NCBI RefSeq assembly: GCF_900119845.1 | Contig: NZ_FPKU01000001.1 | Span: 1,397,528 to 1,461,527 of the forward strand | DNA length: 64,000 nucleotides | DNA from: Devosia enhydra | Lineage (GTDB): Bacteria; Pseudomonadota; Alphaproteobacteria; Rhizobiales; Devosiaceae | Direction of reading: 5' to 3' | Part shown: positions 31,861 to 42,235 of the stretch, piece after piece | How positions within the stretch are numbered: position 1 is the first letter of the stretch | Layout of the letters: every line of letters begins with the position of its first letter | Notes under the pieces: generated by a model | What the model was told of the DNA's origin: nothing | Seen by the model: the letters and a program-made list of their open reading frames with translations, nothing else | Databases searched by the model: none | Position numbers and translations under genes: made by a program

Positions 31861-32295
31861 TCAAAGCTCCTCCGCCAGCCCGATCAATATCCCCTCCGGC
31901 CCACGGATGTAGCAGAGCCGATAGACATCGCCATATTGCACCACCTCGCCTTCGAGCACGGCGCCGAGCCCCGTGAGGCGCTCGAGCGTGTCGTCGAGGT
32001 TCTCCACCGCGAACATCACGCGCAGATAGCCCAGCGCGTTGACCGGGGCGGTGCGGTGATCGGCGATCACCTCGGGCCGGAAAAAGCGCGAGAGTTCGAG
32101 CCGGCTGTGGCCGTCGGGGGTGCGCATCATGGCGATCTCGACATGCTGGTCGCCCAGCCCCGTTACCCGCCCGGCCCACTCCCCCTCAATGGCCTGCCGC
32201 CCCTCGAGCTCGAGCCCAAGTTCGGCGAAAAACGCCACTGCGGCATCGAGGTCGGCAACCACGATGCCGACATTGTCCATTCGCTTGAGCGCCAT
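31861..32295 (-). CDS. VOC-family (glyoxalase-like) protein
   Basis: A 144-residue vicinal-oxygen-chelate protein made of two paired beta-alpha-beta-beta-beta modules. Module one is DNVGIVVADLDAAVAFFAELGLELEG to HVEIAMMR; module two is RVMFAVENLDDTLERLTGLGAVL to YIRGPEGILIGLAEEL. Glu residues in VEIAM and near the C-terminal LAEEL, and a His in GDQHVEI, are at places where VOC enzymes bind a metal. The substrate is not known. ATG 32295 is chosen because the module starts a few residues later and GGAGCCGG precedes it. Confidence 0.85.
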   Translation of the reverse strand: MALKRMDNVGIVVADLDAAVAFFAELGLELEGRQAIEGEWAGRVTGLGDQHVEIAMMRTPDGHSRLELSRFFRPEVIADHRTAPVNALGYLRVMFAVENLDDTLERLTGLGAVLEGEVVQYGDVYRLCYIRGPEGILIGLAEEL

Positions 32296-32362
32296 CGGTC
32301 CGGCTCCGGCTGGTAAGGCCACCTACCCTGAACCCGCCGCGCCCGATCCGCAAGCGAAGCCC

Positions 32363-33622
32363 TCAGCCCTCGGCCAGCCCCATCGGATAGAGCGCGGTGA
32401 CGAAGAACGCCCCCGAATAGAGCCGCTCCCAGCGATAATGCTGCACCGCCGCGCGGATCAGCGGGGTCGCGCGCGCCACCACATCCGCATCGCCCGACAG
32501 CAGCGCGATCCAGCCCGCCCAGAGGGGCTCGCGCATGAGGTGCTCTTCATAGATCTTGCGCGGATTGGACCGGAACCAGTCGAGCCGCTGCCGGTTTGCC
32601 ACCGCCAGTGCCGTATCGATATCGGGCTGCTCGCGCCAATGCGCATTGAGCCCGCGCCAGTCGAGCCGATAGGCCGTCGGCTCGTCATTGTCGAACCAGC
32701 GATGCTGCGAAATATAGTGGATCGCCGCCTCGCCATTGGCCCGCAAGCCGGCGCGGAACATCTCGGCGATGGCCGGGTCGGTTTCGAGCGCCGCCATCTC
32801 GGCCAGCCCCGCCTGCGCCGTCGCCGAAATCCAGAAGGGCGGATTGTCGGGGTAGCCGATCCAGCTGCCGGGGTTGCCATAAAGCGCCCCGCGCGCGCAG
32901 AGTTCGAGCCGGCTCGGGCCCTTGTTGTTGTCGCGCTCGTGCAGCCGCTCTGCATAGAGCCGCAGCCAGCGGTCGCGATTGGCGGTGTCGAGCTCCGCCA
33001 TGATGCGGTGCGCGAACAAAAGCCTCGGGGCATGCACGAAATTGAAATGCGCCCAGCTGCCGCGATAACCGAAGCCCGGCCCGGCATCGCAGGGCATCGA
33101 CCAGCCGGTCTCCATCAACGCCCGGCAAAGCCCGATCATCGCGCCGGTGATCGTCTCGCGCTCCTCGGCGGTCGGGATGCCCGACTTGAGATAGCGCCAG
33201 AAGCCATAGAGCCACGGGCTGGTCTGGTCGTCCGAGCCCACGGGAGGGTGGCTCTTGCCATCCTCGGCGATCGAGCGGGCGACGAAACCCGGCCTATCGC
33301 CCACCGTCCCCAGCCGCATCAGCGCCCGGGCCAGCCCCCGCGCCCGATCCACGGTCTGCGGCCGCCGCCACGGCTCGGGCCGGGCGGACAGCCCCGCCAG
33401 CATCAGCCCGGTGAAGAAGGCGCCGTTTTCCACCGGCGTCCACCACGCCATGGCGTTGGGGCGGCAGGCCTGCATGTCGGCGGCGTCGGGAAAGTCGGCC
33501 TCGCCATTGCGGCCGGCATAATCGAGCAGGAAGCCGAAGCGCGGATGCACGAAGCGCCGGAAGATCTCGTCCTCGGCCGCGCCGATCGCCTGCCGCACAT
33601 CTCCATGGCGCATGTCATCCAT
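32363..33622 (-). CDS. Possible (alpha/alpha) barrel glycosidase-like protein next to sugar ABC transporter
   Basis: A 419-residue soluble protein without a signal peptide. It is mostly helical with many aromatic residues and conserved-looking segments: AMAWWTPVENGAFFTGLML, VGSDDQTSPWLYGFWRYLKSG, CDAGPGFGYRGSWAHFN, ARGALYGNPGSWIGYPD. Such repeated helix pairs with Asp and Trp in loops suggest an (alpha/alpha)6-barrel like those of unsaturated glucuronyl hydrolases and related glycosidases, but I do not recognise the family. ATG 33622 follows GGGAGG at a good distance. It is divergent from a sugar ABC transporter with a LacI-type palindrome in front of each, so it probably acts on the imported sugar. 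Confidence 0.6.
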   Translation of the reverse strand: MDDMRHGDVRQAIGAAEDEIFRRFVHPRFGFLLDYAGRNGEADFPDAADMQACRPNAMAWWTPVENGAFFTGLMLAGLSARPEPWRRPQTVDRARGLARALMRLGTVGDRPGFVARSIAEDGKSHPPVGSDDQTSPWLYGFWRYLKSGIPTAEERETITGAMIGLCRALMETGWSMPCDAGPGFGYRGSWAHFNFVHAPRLLFAHRIMAELDTANRDRWLRLYAERLHERDNNKGPSRLELCARGALYGNPGSWIGYPDNPPFWISATAQAGLAEMAALETDPAIAEMFRAGLRANGEAAIHYISQHRWFDNDEPTAYRLDWRGLNAHWREQPDIDTALAVANRQRLDWFRSNPRKIYEEHLMREPLWAGWIALLSGDADVVARATPLIRAAVQHYRWERLYSGAFFVTALYPMGLAEG

Positions 33623-33645
33623 CGCCGCCTCCCGCAAATTTTTAT

Positions 33646-33657
33646 CAATACGTATTG
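33646..33657. promoter_or_regulatory. Candidate LacI-type operator 1
   Basis: Perfect 12-base palindrome CAATACGTATTG with the central CG typical of LacI-family operators, 24 bases before the start of the minus-strand glycosidase-like gene. It resembles 33859-33872. Confidence 0.6.
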
Positions 33658-33823
33658 TGAACACCTCAACGCCTAAACCCGCGCCGAAAGCTTGTCAATC
33701 GCACCTCCAACAGGACTGCGACTCGAACTTCACGGTTCTGGCGCGTCAATTCGATGGATCCAACACGTATATTGACGGTCATGCGTGCGAGCTTTCTGTC
33801 GACCCAGACCCACATCCTCCCCC

Positions 33824-33851
33824 TTGACAGCCTGATCCTAGGGCGGATAGC
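33824..33851 (+). promoter_or_regulatory. Candidate promoter of the sugar transporter operon
   Basis: TTGACA at 33824-33829 and a weak -10 GATAGC at 33846-33851, 16 bases apart. Operator 2 follows within 10 bases, which fits repression by blocking initiation. Confidence 0.4.
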
Positions 33852-33858
33852 CTCGTCG

Positions 33859-33872
33859 TCAATTCGTATTGA
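33859..33872. promoter_or_regulatory. Candidate LacI-type operator 2
   Basis: TCAATTCGTATTGA, symmetric except for one central base pair on each side, with central CG. It lies 60 bases before the solute-binding protein gene. It shares TCAAT and ATTG with operator 1. Confidence 0.6.
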
Positions 33873-33931
33873 TAACCCGGTCAACCGGTCGCCATCGCTG
33901 CCGCCGCAGCGTGCACATCCTGGAGGAGAGC

Positions 33932-35197
33932 ATGACCACATCCGCTATGTCCCTGAACCGCCGTCGTCTTCTGGCCCTGGCCGGCGCTGCCAGCGGCGCC
34001 GCCATCCTGGCCGGCATGCCCCTGCCCGCCCGCGCCCAGGGCAGCGGCAAGCTCACCGTCTGGGTCTTCGACCAGACCACCTCGACCAAGCTCAAGGAAG
34101 GCTTCCCCCTCGCCTATCCCGGCTATGAGCTTGAAATCGTTCAGATGCCGGCCGCCGATCTGATCCAGCGCCTCGTCATCGCGCTGCAGGGCGGCCAGGG
34201 CCTGCCCGATGTCGTGCAGATCCTCACCCGCGAAACCGGCGCCCTCTTTGCCACCGGCCAGTTCATGGACATGACGGCCGAACTCGAGCCGCTCCGCGCC
34301 AATTTCCCCGAGGGCATCCTGCTCGACAATGAGGGCGAGCTCATCACCTTCATCCAGGGCCCCGGCAATATGGGCTTCTGGGTCAACCGCGCGGCGCTCG
34401 AAACCCACGGCCTCGCCATCGATCCCGAGGGCACTTGGGCCGATGTCGTCGCCGTAGCCCGCGAGCTCAAGGAGAAGTCGGGCGGCAAGTCCCACGTCTT
34501 CATCCAGCCGCCGGGCGCCAATGGCTTCCTGATGTTCAACGGCTACTTCAACGCCCGCGGCGGCAATTGGTGGGATGCTTCGGGCAATCTCGTCGCAGAC
34601 GCGGAACTGGCTGCCGATACGCTGCAATTCTTCGTCGATCTCAAGACCGAAGGCCTCTCCTACGATACCGTCTGGTCGGCCCCGAACTACTGGGACCTCA
34701 TCAAGGACAACACCATCGTCGGCTACACCATGAACTATGCGGTGGGCTCGACCAACCTCAAGCGCAACGTGCCCGACCAGTCCGGCCAGTGGCAGCTGGT
34801 CACCTGGCCGCGATGGAATGCCGGCGAGCCCCAGCGCACCGGCAATTTCGGCGGGCACGTCTATGCCGCGCTGCGCAACGCGCCCAATCCCCAGGGTGCC
34901 AAGGACGTGGTAATGTGGTGGCTTTCCGAGGCCGGCATAAAGGCGCAGTTCGAAACCGTGGGCACGCTCGCTTACGCACCGGCCCGCGATGTGGTCGATC
35001 TCAATATCCCCGACCCGTATTTCGGCGGCCAGACCGTGCTGTCCGACCTGATCTCGGTGCCCTTCCCGCAATTCTACTACCAGCATTGGACCGAAACGAC
35101 CTCGGCCCTGACAAACGCGGTCGATCAGGCCCTTTCGGGCGCCAAGACCGCCCGCGAGGCGATCGACGAGGCGCTGGCCGAGCTCCGGGCCATCTGA
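33932..35197 (+). CDS. Sugar ABC transporter, extracellular solute-binding protein
   Basis: A 421-residue family 1 (MalE-like) solute-binding protein. The N-terminus SLNRRRLLALAGAASG followed by a hydrophobic stretch to LPARAQ looks like a Tat or Sec signal peptide with tandem arginines. The mature part begins KLTVWVFDQTT and contains LPDVVQILTRETGALFATGQFMDMT and FGGHVYAALRNA, usual for the family. ATG 33932 follows TGGAGGAGAG. It is the first gene of an operon with two permeases and, after a 92-base gap, a LacI regulator. No ATPase gene is present, so a shared ATPase such as MsmK/UgpC type encoded elsewhere is likely. Confidence 0.92.
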   Translation: MTTSAMSLNRRRLLALAGAASGAAILAGMPLPARAQGSGKLTVWVFDQTTSTKLKEGFPLAYPGYELEIVQMPAADLIQRLVIALQGGQGLPDVVQILTRETGALFATGQFMDMTAELEPLRANFPEGILLDNEGELITFIQGPGNMGFWVNRAALETHGLAIDPEGTWADVVAVARELKEKSGGKSHVFIQPPGANGFLMFNGYFNARGGNWWDASGNLVADAELAADTLQFFVDLKTEGLSYDTVWSAPNYWDLIKDNTIVGYTMNYAVGSTNLKRNVPDQSGQWQLVTWPRWNAGEPQRTGNFGGHVYAALRNAPNPQGAKDVVMWWLSEAGIKAQFETVGTLAYAPARDVVDLNIPDPYFGGQTVLSDLISVPFPQFYYQHWTETTSALTNAVDQALSGAKTAREAIDEALAELRAI

Positions 35198-35202
35198 CCC
35201 TC

Positions 35203-36165
35203 ATGACCACCAGCGCTCCTCCCGACGCTGCCGGCCGGGCCGTTCCCCACAAGGAACGGCCCGAAACGGCTGGAAAGAGCCTCCCCCGGCGGAGATCCGG
35301 CGGCGGCGAACCGCGCTGGGCGCCTTATGGCTTCATCACGCCCTTCTTCCTCCTCTTCCTGCCCTTTGGCGCCGGCTCGATCCTGCTCGCCGTCGCCATG
35401 GCCTTCCTCTCCTGGCCCTTGGGCCGCGCCCCGAGCTTCGCGGGCGTCGACAATTTCCGGGCGGTCTTGTTCGATCCCGTCTTCCGCACCGGCATGTGGA
35501 ACACGCTGCGCATGCTGGTAGTGTTCCTCATGGTGCTGATGCCATTGGCGATTTTCGTCGCGGTGGCGATCAACCAGTTGAGCCGCCGCACGGTGAATGT
35601 CGTGCAGATCGTGCTCTTTGCCCCCGTCACGATGTCGCTGATCGCTGTCTCGGTGATCTTCTCGCTGCTCTATGATGACAATGTCGGGCTGCTCAACAAT
35701 CTCCTGCGCGGGATGGGCCTTTCCGGCCTGCCCTTCCTGTCGAGCCCCGATTTCGCGCCCTGGGCCATCGTCGCCATGCGCGTCTGGCGCGTGCTCGGCT
35801 ATTACGCGATCATGCTCTATGCCGGGCTGCAATCGATCCCCGACGAGCTCTACGAGGCCGCAGCCATCGATGGTGCCGGCTGGTGGTCGCGGCTCTGGCA
35901 CATCACCCTGCCCATGCTGCAACCGGTCACGCTCTTCGTGCTCGTCGCTGCCTCGGTGGCCTCGTGGGAAGTGTTCGCCGAGCCCAATGTGCTGACCGAC
36001 GGCGGGCCGGCCCGCTCCACCTACACGGCCGTGATGTACATTTTCGAGACCTCGTTCGGTAAGTTCAACCTCGGGCGCGGCGCGGCCGCCTCGGTGCTGC
36101 TCGCCATCGCGATCATCTCCACCACGCTCATCGTTTCGCGCCTGCTGCGGAGCCGGCACCAATGA
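35203..36165 (+). CDS. Sugar ABC transporter permease, MalF type
   Basis: A 320-residue inner-membrane permease. After a charged cytoplasmic tail of about 40 residues there are six predicted helices, from PYGFITPFFLLFLPFGAGSILL to ASVLLAIAIISTTLIVSRLL. The EAA loop that contacts the ATPase is ELYEAAAIDGAGWWSRLWHITLP, near residues 215-240. ATG 35203 is 5 bases after the binding-protein stop, without a clear ribosome binding site, so it may depend on coupling. It pairs with the next gene in a heterodimer. Confidence 0.93.
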   Translation: MTTSAPPDAAGRAVPHKERPETAGKSLPRRRSGGGEPRWAPYGFITPFFLLFLPFGAGSILLAVAMAFLSWPLGRAPSFAGVDNFRAVLFDPVFRTGMWNTLRMLVVFLMVLMPLAIFVAVAINQLSRRTVNVVQIVLFAPVTMSLIAVSVIFSLLYDDNVGLLNNLLRGMGLSGLPFLSSPDFAPWAIVAMRVWRVLGYYAIMLYAGLQSIPDELYEAAAIDGAGWWSRLWHITLPMLQPVTLFVLVAASVASWEVFAEPNVLTDGGPARSTYTAVMYIFETSFGKFNLGRGAAASVLLAIAIISTTLIVSRLLRSRHQ

Positions 36166-36998
36166 TCCCGCTGTCGCTGCCCGGCCGCCTCGCCACCTGG
36201 GCCTTTGTCGGCCTCGTCACCCTCATCTGCGCCCTGCCGCTCTACTGGCTGATCCTGTCCTCGATCAAGCCGGTGGAGCTCCTGGCGCAGGTTTCGCTTA
36301 TTCCTCAGCAGGTTACGCTGCAAAATTACGCTGAGGCCTTCGCTTCGCCGGTGCCGCGCTGGCTCTTCAACACCGTGCTGATCGCGGTCTTGACCACCGC
36401 TCTAGGTCTCGCTGTCGCGACGCTCGCGGCTTTCGGCTTTGCCCGTTACCGCTTCCGGGGCAAGACGGTGCTGTTCGCGCTCGTCATCGCCAGCCTCGCC
36501 ATTCCCGAATACGCTTCCGTGCTGCCCACCTTCGCCATCATGCGCGAACTGGGGCTGCTCAACACCTATGCGGCGGTGGTCTTGCCCATGGCGGCAAACG
36601 CCCTCGTCCTCTTCCTCCTCCGGCAGTATTTCACCCAGTTGCCCGCCGAGCTCTTCGATGCCGCCCGCATCGATGGGGCCAGCGAAATCCGCGTCTTCTG
36701 GTCCGTCGCCCTGCCCCTCGTGCGGCCGGGCTTGGGCGCTGCGGGCCTCATCCTCTTCCTTTCGAGCTGGAACGCCTATCTCCTGCCGCTGGTGATGATG
36801 AGCCGCACCGAGGAATTCACCATTCCGGTCGGCCTCGCCTTCCTCCATTCACAACTCAATACCGGCTACATGGAAATTTCGCCTTGGGGCGCGGTCACCG
36901 CCGGCACGGTTCTGTCCATCATGCCGCTGATCATCTGCCTCATGCTGATGCAGCGCCACTTCGTGGCTGGGCTGACCGCCGGCGCAGTCAAATCATGA
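36162..36998 (+). CDS. Sugar ABC transporter permease, MalG type
   Basis: A 278-residue permease with six predicted helices (first LATWAFVGLVTLICALPLYWLIL, last TAGTVLSIMPLIICLMLM). The EAA motif is ELFDAARIDGASEIRVFWSVALPLVRPG. It overlaps the previous permease by 4 bases (ATGA). Its substrate is set by the binding protein and is not evident. No gene for the ATPase follows. Confidence 0.93.
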   Translation: MIPLSLPGRLATWAFVGLVTLICALPLYWLILSSIKPVELLAQVSLIPQQVTLQNYAEAFASPVPRWLFNTVLIAVLTTALGLAVATLAAFGFARYRFRGKTVLFALVIASLAIPEYASVLPTFAIMRELGLLNTYAAVVLPMAANALVLFLLRQYFTQLPAELFDAARIDGASEIRVFWSVALPLVRPGLGAAGLILFLSSWNAYLLPLVMMSRTEEFTIPVGLAFLHSQLNTGYMEISPWGAVTAGTVLSIMPLIICLMLMQRHFVAGLTAGAVKS

Positions 36999-37090
36999 GG
37001 GTTTTCAAGGGGTGACCCGGTGCCCGGCTTGACAACAGGGCACCTGCGGCGGCTCATGCGCATCATGATCGAGCAAGCGGCAGCGGCACA

Positions 37091-38128
37091 ATGACGGAGG
37101 ATCGCGCACCGCGCCGCAGGCTGACCTCCAAGGATGTCGCGGCCCATGCCGGCGTCTCGCAAAGCGTCGTGTCCTTCTATTTCACCGGCAAGCGCCCCGT
37201 GGGTGAGGACGCGCGCAAGCGCATCGAGACGGCCATCGCCGAGCTCGACTACCGCCCCAACCGCGTCGCCCAGAGCCTGCGCACCCGCTCCACCGGGCAG
37301 ATCGCGGTGTTCATTCCCTATATCTCCAACCCCATCTACGCCGCCTTCGCGGCCGGGGCGGAGATTGCGCTGGCCAAGGCCGGCTACCTCACCGTCATCT
37401 TTTCGAACCGCGAGGTGCCGGCGCAGGTCGAGGCCTATTTCGACATGGTCGCCGACAGCCGCGTTGATGGGCTGCTGCTCTTTCCCTTCCAGGATGATGT
37501 CGCCCGCATTGAAAAGCTGCGCGCCACCGGCATTCCCATCGTCTTCGTCGATCGCACCGTGCCGATCGCGCCCAAGGGCCGGCCCATCGATTCCGTCGTG
37601 GTCGACAACGAAGGCGCCGTGCGCAACGCCATCGCCCATCTGTTGCGGCAGGGCCATCGCCGCATCGGCTTCATTTCCTCGGCCAACGCCACCTTCGGCA
37701 CCCCGCGCCTCGAAGGCTACAAGAAGGCCTTCGCCGATCTCGGCCTCGTGCCGCCGCCCGAATACATCGCGCTTGGCGGCGGACGCGTCGAGGACGGATT
37801 TCGCATGGCTAGCCAATTGCTTGCCGACGTACCCGACATGACGGCGCTGATGGTCTCGGTGAACATGCCGACGCTCGGCGCGCTCGATGCGGTGCATCGG
37901 GCCGGCCTCGCCGTTCCCGACCAGATTTCGTTCATCGGCTATGATTCAGACGATGACACCCATCGCCTGCCCGAGCGCATCGCCGCCATCCGCTATCCCG
38001 CCATGCGGCTGGGGCAGGAAGCGGCCGAAATGCTGGTCCGCCGCCTGCGCGAGGAAGGCGACGCCCCGGGCCGGGCCACGCAGATGGGCCCCGACCTTTA
38101 TCTCGGCGCCTCCACCCGCGCGCTCTGA
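37091..38128 (+). CDS. LacI-family transcriptional regulator
   Basis: A 345-residue LacI/GalR repressor. The N-terminal HTH is LTSKDVAAHAGVSQSVVSFYFTGKRPV with hinge helix YRPNRVAQSLRTRSTG, followed by a periplasmic-binding-like effector domain (IAVFIPYISNPIYAAFAAG, VDGLLLFPF, GHRRIGFISS). It lies 92 bases after the permease genes and probably controls them and the divergent glycosidase-like gene through the two CG-centred palindromes at 33646 and 33859. The effector is presumably the transported sugar. Confidence 0.93.
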   Translation: MTEDRAPRRRLTSKDVAAHAGVSQSVVSFYFTGKRPVGEDARKRIETAIAELDYRPNRVAQSLRTRSTGQIAVFIPYISNPIYAAFAAGAEIALAKAGYLTVIFSNREVPAQVEAYFDMVADSRVDGLLLFPFQDDVARIEKLRATGIPIVFVDRTVPIAPKGRPIDSVVVDNEGAVRNAIAHLLRQGHRRIGFISSANATFGTPRLEGYKKAFADLGLVPPPEYIALGGGRVEDGFRMASQLLADVPDMTALMVSVNMPTLGALDAVHRAGLAVPDQISFIGYDSDDDTHRLPERIAAIRYPAMRLGQEAAEMLVRRLREEGDAPGRATQMGPDLYLGASTRAL

Positions 38129-38173
38129 TCATCGGCCCTTGCTCGGACCAGCCCGATCTGTTTCGCTCTATAG

Positions 38174-39496
38174 ATGACCGAGGCGACAAAGACTGAAGAC
38201 GAGACCCGCCGGGCCATCGAGGCCGTCTGGCGCATCGAGGCGCCGCGGCTCGTCGCCGGCCTCGCCCGCTTCACCCGCGATCTGAGCCGGGCCGAAGACC
38301 TGGCGCAGGACGCCTTGCTCGCCGCCTTCCGGCATTGGCCGGCCGACGGCATCCCTCGCAATCCGGCCGCCTGGCTGATGGCCGCCGCCAAGCGCCGCGC
38401 CATCGACGGCTTCCGGCATGATCGCATGCGTTCGGAAAAGCTCCGGCAGGTCGGCGCTGATCTCGCCACCGACCAGGAGCTCGAAGGCGAGGATGTCGAA
38501 GCCCGGCTTATCGCCAGCCTCGACGATGACCTTCATGACAACCGGCTCGGCCTCATCTTCGCCACCTGCCATCCCCTGCTCTCCCCGGAGGCAAGGGCAG
38601 CCCTGACGCTGCGGGTCGTCGCGGGGCTTTCGACCGAGGAGATCGCCCGCGCCTTTCTTGCGGCCGAGCCGACGATCGCGCAGCGCATCGTACGCGCCAA
38701 GAAATCCCTTGCCGAGGCCGGCGTCCCGTTCGAAATCCCGCGCGGCGCGGAGCGAGCCGAGCGCCTGCCCTCGGTGCTCGAGATCGTCTACCTGATCTTC
38801 AACGAGGGCTATGCCGCCACATCGGGCGACGATCTCCTGCGCCCCCGCCTCTGCCAGGATGCCCTGCGACTGGGCCGCAGCCTTGCCGCTCTCATGCCCG
38901 AGGAGCCGGAAGTCCTCGGGCTTCTGGCGCTGATGGCTCTGCAGGCCTCGCGCCTGCGGGCGCGACAGGCGAGCGACGGCACGCCCATCCTGCTGCTCGA
39001 CCAGGATCGCAGCCGCTGGGACCGGGTGCTGATCCGGCATGGGCTCGACACCCTCCACCGGGCGCTTGCCCTGCCCCAAGGCGCCGGCCCCTACACGCTC
39101 CAGGCCGCCATCGCCGCCTGTCACGCCCGTGCCGCCGAGGCCAAGGACACCGACTGGCGCCAGATCGCGGCCATCTATGAGGCGCTGTGGCGCCGCGATC
39201 CCTCACCGGTCATCGCGCTCAACCGCGCCGTCGCCGTCTCGATGGCCTTTGGTCCCGAGGCCGCGCTGCCGCTGCTCGATACGCTCAGTGCTGATGGCGC
39301 GCTCAAGGATTATCATTTGCTGCCCGCCGCGCGCGGCGACCTGCTGGAGCGGCTCGGCCGGATCGAGGAAGCCGGCGCCGAATTCCGCCGCGCCGCCAGC
39401 CTCACCCGCAACAGCCGCGAACGCGCCCTGCTGATGGCCCGCGCCTCTGCTTCCCTTCTCCCCCGAGGGGAAACCGCCGCCGCCCTTCTCCCCTGA
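38174..39496 (+). CDS. ECF sigma factor with C-terminal DUF6596/TPR domain (ECF42 type)
   Basis: A 440-residue sigma-70-like protein. Region 2 is around residues 18-90 (APRLVAGLARFTRDLSRAEDLAQDALLAAF and PRNPAAWLMAAAKRRAIDGFR), region 4 around 130-180 (LTLRVVAGLSTEEIARAFLAAEPTIAQRIVRAKK). The C-terminal 250 residues (RAERLPSVLEIVYLIFNEGYAA, LCQDALRLGRSLAALMP) match the DUF6596/TPR domain of ECF42 sigma factors, which regulate without an anti-sigma factor. Usual partners, YCII/DGPF-domain genes, are not adjacent. The last residues LLPRGETAAALLP are encoded by a dispersed repeat that also supplies the stop codon. Confidence 0.88.
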   Translation: MTEATKTEDETRRAIEAVWRIEAPRLVAGLARFTRDLSRAEDLAQDALLAAFRHWPADGIPRNPAAWLMAAAKRRAIDGFRHDRMRSEKLRQVGADLATDQELEGEDVEARLIASLDDDLHDNRLGLIFATCHPLLSPEARAALTLRVVAGLSTEEIARAFLAAEPTIAQRIVRAKKSLAEAGVPFEIPRGAERAERLPSVLEIVYLIFNEGYAATSGDDLLRPRLCQDALRLGRSLAALMPEEPEVLGLLALMALQASRLRARQASDGTPILLLDQDRSRWDRVLIRHGLDTLHRALALPQGAGPYTLQAAIAACHARAAEAKDTDWRQIAAIYEALWRRDPSPVIALNRAVAVSMAFGPEAALPLLDTLSADGALKDYHLLPAARGDLLERLGRIEEAGAEFRRAASLTRNSRERALLMARASASLLPRGETAAALLP

Positions 39497-39530
39497 GGAG
39501 AGAAGGTGGCCCGCAGGGCCGGATGAGGGG
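39481..39530 (+). repeat. Dispersed repeat family D at sigma factor 3' end
   Basis: CCCTTCTCCCCTGAGG, GAGAAGGTGGCCCGCAGGGCC and GGATGAGGGG, a palindromic element that is abundant in rhizobial genomes (from memory). The stop codon TGA at 39494-39496 lies in its first stem loop. A similar CTTCTCCCC sequence just upstream at 39454 suggests a degenerate second stem within the gene. Confidence 0.7.
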
Positions 39531-39557
39531 TTCAGATCCTCAGATAGGCACCATCGA

Positions 39558-40118
39558 CTATCCACCCATCCGCTCGAACCACGCAATCAGCGCAGCGCTG
39601 TTGGCCACACCCGCCGCCCGCATCAGCCGGGCCCGGTGCGCCTCGACGGTGCGCGGCGACAGCCCCAGTTCGCGGGCGATATCGGGGCTGCTTCGGCCCG
39701 CCGCAACGAGCGTCAGGATCTGCGCCTGGCGCGGCGTCAGCCCGCTGGACGGCACCGGCCTGCCGGTGGGCTGGCAGATATAAAGCGCGAGCGCGAGCGG
39801 ATCCTCGCCCCCGAGCGCACGCCCATCCATCCGCGCCCAGAACCTCCTGCCCTCGCGATCCTGCATGATCCGTTCGTCCGAGTAGACGAGGCCCGCCGCC
39901 ATGCCCCGCCGCCAGCGCCGGCCGATGGCGACGAAATCCTCGAGATCGGGATAGAGCGCCTTGAAGCTCATGCCGCTGAGCGTCTCGCGGTCATGGCCGA
40001 AAAGGCCGGCAAACTCGACATTGCAGGCCCTGATGATCCGATGCGCTGCGACGCAGGCCGGCACGGGAAGATCAACGATCCGGAGCGTCTCGAACGCAGC
40101 AACTGAGGACATGCTCAT
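39558..40118 (-). CDS. PAS-LuxR transcriptional regulator
   Basis: A 186-residue regulator. Residues 8-115 are a PAS domain (RIIRACNVEFAGLFGHDRETLSGMSFKALYPD, FWARMDGRAL). Residues 125-186 are a LuxR/GerE HTH: LTPRQAQILTLVAAGRSSPDIARELGLSPRTVEAHRARLM. There is no receiver domain. It is divergent from acetoacetyl-CoA synthetase with 77 bases between the starts, and is a good candidate for its regulator. The start is either 40118 or the ATG two codons later; neither has a strong ribosome binding site. Confidence 0.85.
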   Translation of the reverse strand: MSMSSVAAFETLRIVDLPVPACVAAHRIIRACNVEFAGLFGHDRETLSGMSFKALYPDLEDFVAIGRRWRRGMAAGLVYSDERIMQDREGRRFWARMDGRALGGEDPLALALYICQPTGRPVPSSGLTPRQAQILTLVAAGRSSPDIARELGLSPRTVEAHRARLMRAAGVANSAALIAWFERMGG

Positions 40119-40195
40119 AGGGTAGAAATACGACTCTCGGCGACCGCGCCGCAAGCGTTAGACTTCAACACAAATGCGCTGGGGAGGCGCGACCC

Positions 40196-42142
<1,947 letters not shown>

Positions 42143-42235
42143 GCCGGCGCGTCCGGCTTTCCAAATCGGATCAAGCTGTTAAGATCGCGCCACCATCGGA
42201 CGGGAGGCCGGTGGACGCTTTGGCACGGCACCATG

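Larger units (their letters stand above)
33623..33931. promoter_or_regulatory. Divergent regulatory region of the sugar locus
   Basis: A 309-base non-coding region between the glycosidase-like gene (minus) and the solute-binding protein gene (plus). It holds two palindromes with a central CG and the shared half-site TCAAT (33646-33657 and 33859-33872), a TTGACA at 33824 and a strong GGAGGAG ribosome binding site just before 33932. Short open frames crossing it have no support. Confidence 0.7.
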
